Assembly: GCA_052387335.1 (NCBI GenBank)
Contig: JBQTJH010000268.1
Coordinates: 1-6,609, forward strand
Length of the DNA stretch: 6,609 nucleotides
Direction of reading: 5' to 3'
Source: Panacagrimonas sp052387335
GTDB lineage: Bacteria > Pseudomonadota > Gammaproteobacteria > Nevskiales > Nevskiaceae
How positions within the stretch are numbered: the first letter of the stretch is position 1; each line of letters starts with the position of its first letter. Shown piece after piece: positions 5,761-6,609 of this stretch. The notes beneath the pieces were generated by a model. The model ran no database searches. It saw nothing but the letters and a program-made list of their open reading frames with translations, and was not told where the DNA came from. The translations under genes were made by a program, and so were the position numbers.

Positions 5761-6609
5761 TCACGCGACGCTCAGGTATCGATCCCAAATCGCGCTGACC
5801 ACGGCGCGCTCCGCGTCGAACTGTCCTGTCGCTGCCAGCGCTTCTTCGCTCTGCAGCGCGCGCACATGGGCAAAGTTGCGGTAGGCCCGATAGCTGGTGA
5901 TCAGGTTTTCTTTTTCTTCGGCGGTCAGGCTTTCGGCTTCGGCCAGGGCATCGAGCTGGCGCCAGTTGTCCGGCCAGACCACCAAGGTGGGATGGCGCGC
6001 GGCGTCGCGCAGCACCAGAAACTGGGTGAGGAATTCGCAATCGATCACACCGCCCTGCCCTTGCTTGACGTCCCAGCGCCCGGCCGGTTTTTTTTCCAGA
6101 TGCCGGCGCATCTTCTGGCGCATCTCGACAATCTCCTGCGCCAGGCGCTGCGGATCGCGCGGCCGGCATAGCACCTCGCGTCGCAGTTGCTCGATGCCCT
6201 GTCCAAGCGCGTCCGGCCCGGCGACGTAGCGTGCGCGTGTCAGTGCCTGATGCTCCCAGGTCCAGGCCTTGTCACGCTGGTACTGCGCGAAGGCCTGCAG
6301 GCTCACGGCCACCGGGCCCGACTGCCCGCTCGGCCGCAGTTCCAGATCCACCTCATAGGCACGGCCGGCCGGTGTCAGCGTGGTGAGCCAGTGAATGACC
6401 CGCTGCGACAAGCGCGCGAACCAGGCCGGCGCCGGCAGCGCACGCGCACCGTTCTGACTCTCGGCGTCCATGCTGACGTTGTCATAGACAAACACCAGAT
6501 CCAGATCCGAGCCGTACCCCAGCTCGATACCGCCGAACTTGCCGTAGGCCACCGCGCCCAGACCCGCGGGTTGACCGTTTTCCTGGATCACGCTGCCGTA
6601 CTGCAGTTC
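5761..6609 (-). CDS. glnE: Glutamine synthetase adenylyltransferase/adenylyl-removing enzyme, C-terminal part (5' end outside window)
   Basis: GlnE attaches AMP to, and removes it from, a tyrosine of glutamine synthetase (GlnA), under control of PII and glutamine, and so tunes nitrogen assimilation in the cytoplasm. The visible 282 residues are the C-terminal half, which carries the adenylylating nucleotidyltransferase. The motif YGKFGGIELGYGSDLDLVF contains the metal-binding GSDLD, followed by YEVDLELRPSGQSGP and AFAQYQRDKAWTWEHQALTR. Next comes the all-helical regulatory segment (RQKMRRHLEKK, DVKQGQGGVIDCEFLTQFLV, ITSYRAYRNFAHVRAL), ending FDAERAVVSAIWDRYLSVA. These match the order in the E. 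coli enzyme. The frame is open to the right edge; the GTG at 6591 is internal. No disruption is visible, so the element next door has not interrupted it. The stop is TGA at 5763-5761. Confidence 0.96.
   Translation of the reverse strand, partial: ELQYGSVIQENGQPAGLGAVAYGKFGGIELGYGSDLDLVFVYDNVSMDAESQNGARALPAPAWFARLSQRVIHWLTTLTPAGRAYEVDLELRPSGQSGPVAVSLQAFAQYQRDKAWTWEHQALTRARYVAGPDALGQGIEQLRREVLCRPRDPQRLAQEIVEMRQKMRRHLEKKPAGRWDVKQGQGGVIDCEFLTQFLVLRDAARHPTLVVWPDNWRQLDALAEAESLTAEEKENLITSYRAYRNFAHVRALQSEEALAATGQFDAERAVVSAIWDRYLSVA

Overview
The window spans the right end of an integrated, decaying phage-like element (about 1-5100, all genes on the + strand) and its junction with ordinary chromosome (about 5100-6609, all genes on the - strand). 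Three things support a proteobacterial host, most likely a gammaproteobacterium: high GC, a typical GlnE C-terminal half, and Shine-Dalgarno starts. I cannot name the genus. I see no tRNA, rRNA, CRISPR array or insertion sequence.

Layout of the element: (i) the C-terminal part of a phage/satellite primase-helicase (SF3-like ATPase, DUF5906 type) that enters from the left edge and is cut by an in-frame TAA at 825-827, although its frame stays protein-like to 1151; (ii) a gene-poor stretch, 1152-1544, with iteron-like CACTGAC repeats on a 9-bp period and a 12-bp inverted repeat, a candidate replication origin or regulatory region; (iii) a 174-aa coiled-coil protein of unknown function; (iv) a leader with a strong potential hairpin; (v) a major capsid protein of the gp13-like HK97-fold family; (vi) a small terminase-like HTH protein, coupled to the capsid gene by a TAATG overlap; (vii) a large terminase overlapping the small one by 68 nt, again cut by an in-frame TAA (4812-4814) just before its last nuclease motif. 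After the terminase the sequence becomes very AT-rich (5041-5100, 14 of 60 bases G or C), with a palindrome and paired G-run motifs. This is the likely edge or attachment region of the element.

The order primase, capsid, TerS, TerL, then element end, with no portal, protease or tail gene in the window, is unlike a normal tailed-phage late operon. It resembles a compact satellite or capsid-encoding island, or a phage that lost the rest of its morphogenesis genes. In principle the primase-helicase would replicate the element, the capsid protein would build a head, and the terminase pair would package DNA. Two nonsense codons suggest this copy is inactive.

Chromosomal side: glnE (glutamine synthetase adenylyltransferase/deadenylase, C-terminal 282 aa) is followed on the same strand by a small secreted or periplasmic protein of unknown function. 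These two genes converge on the element.
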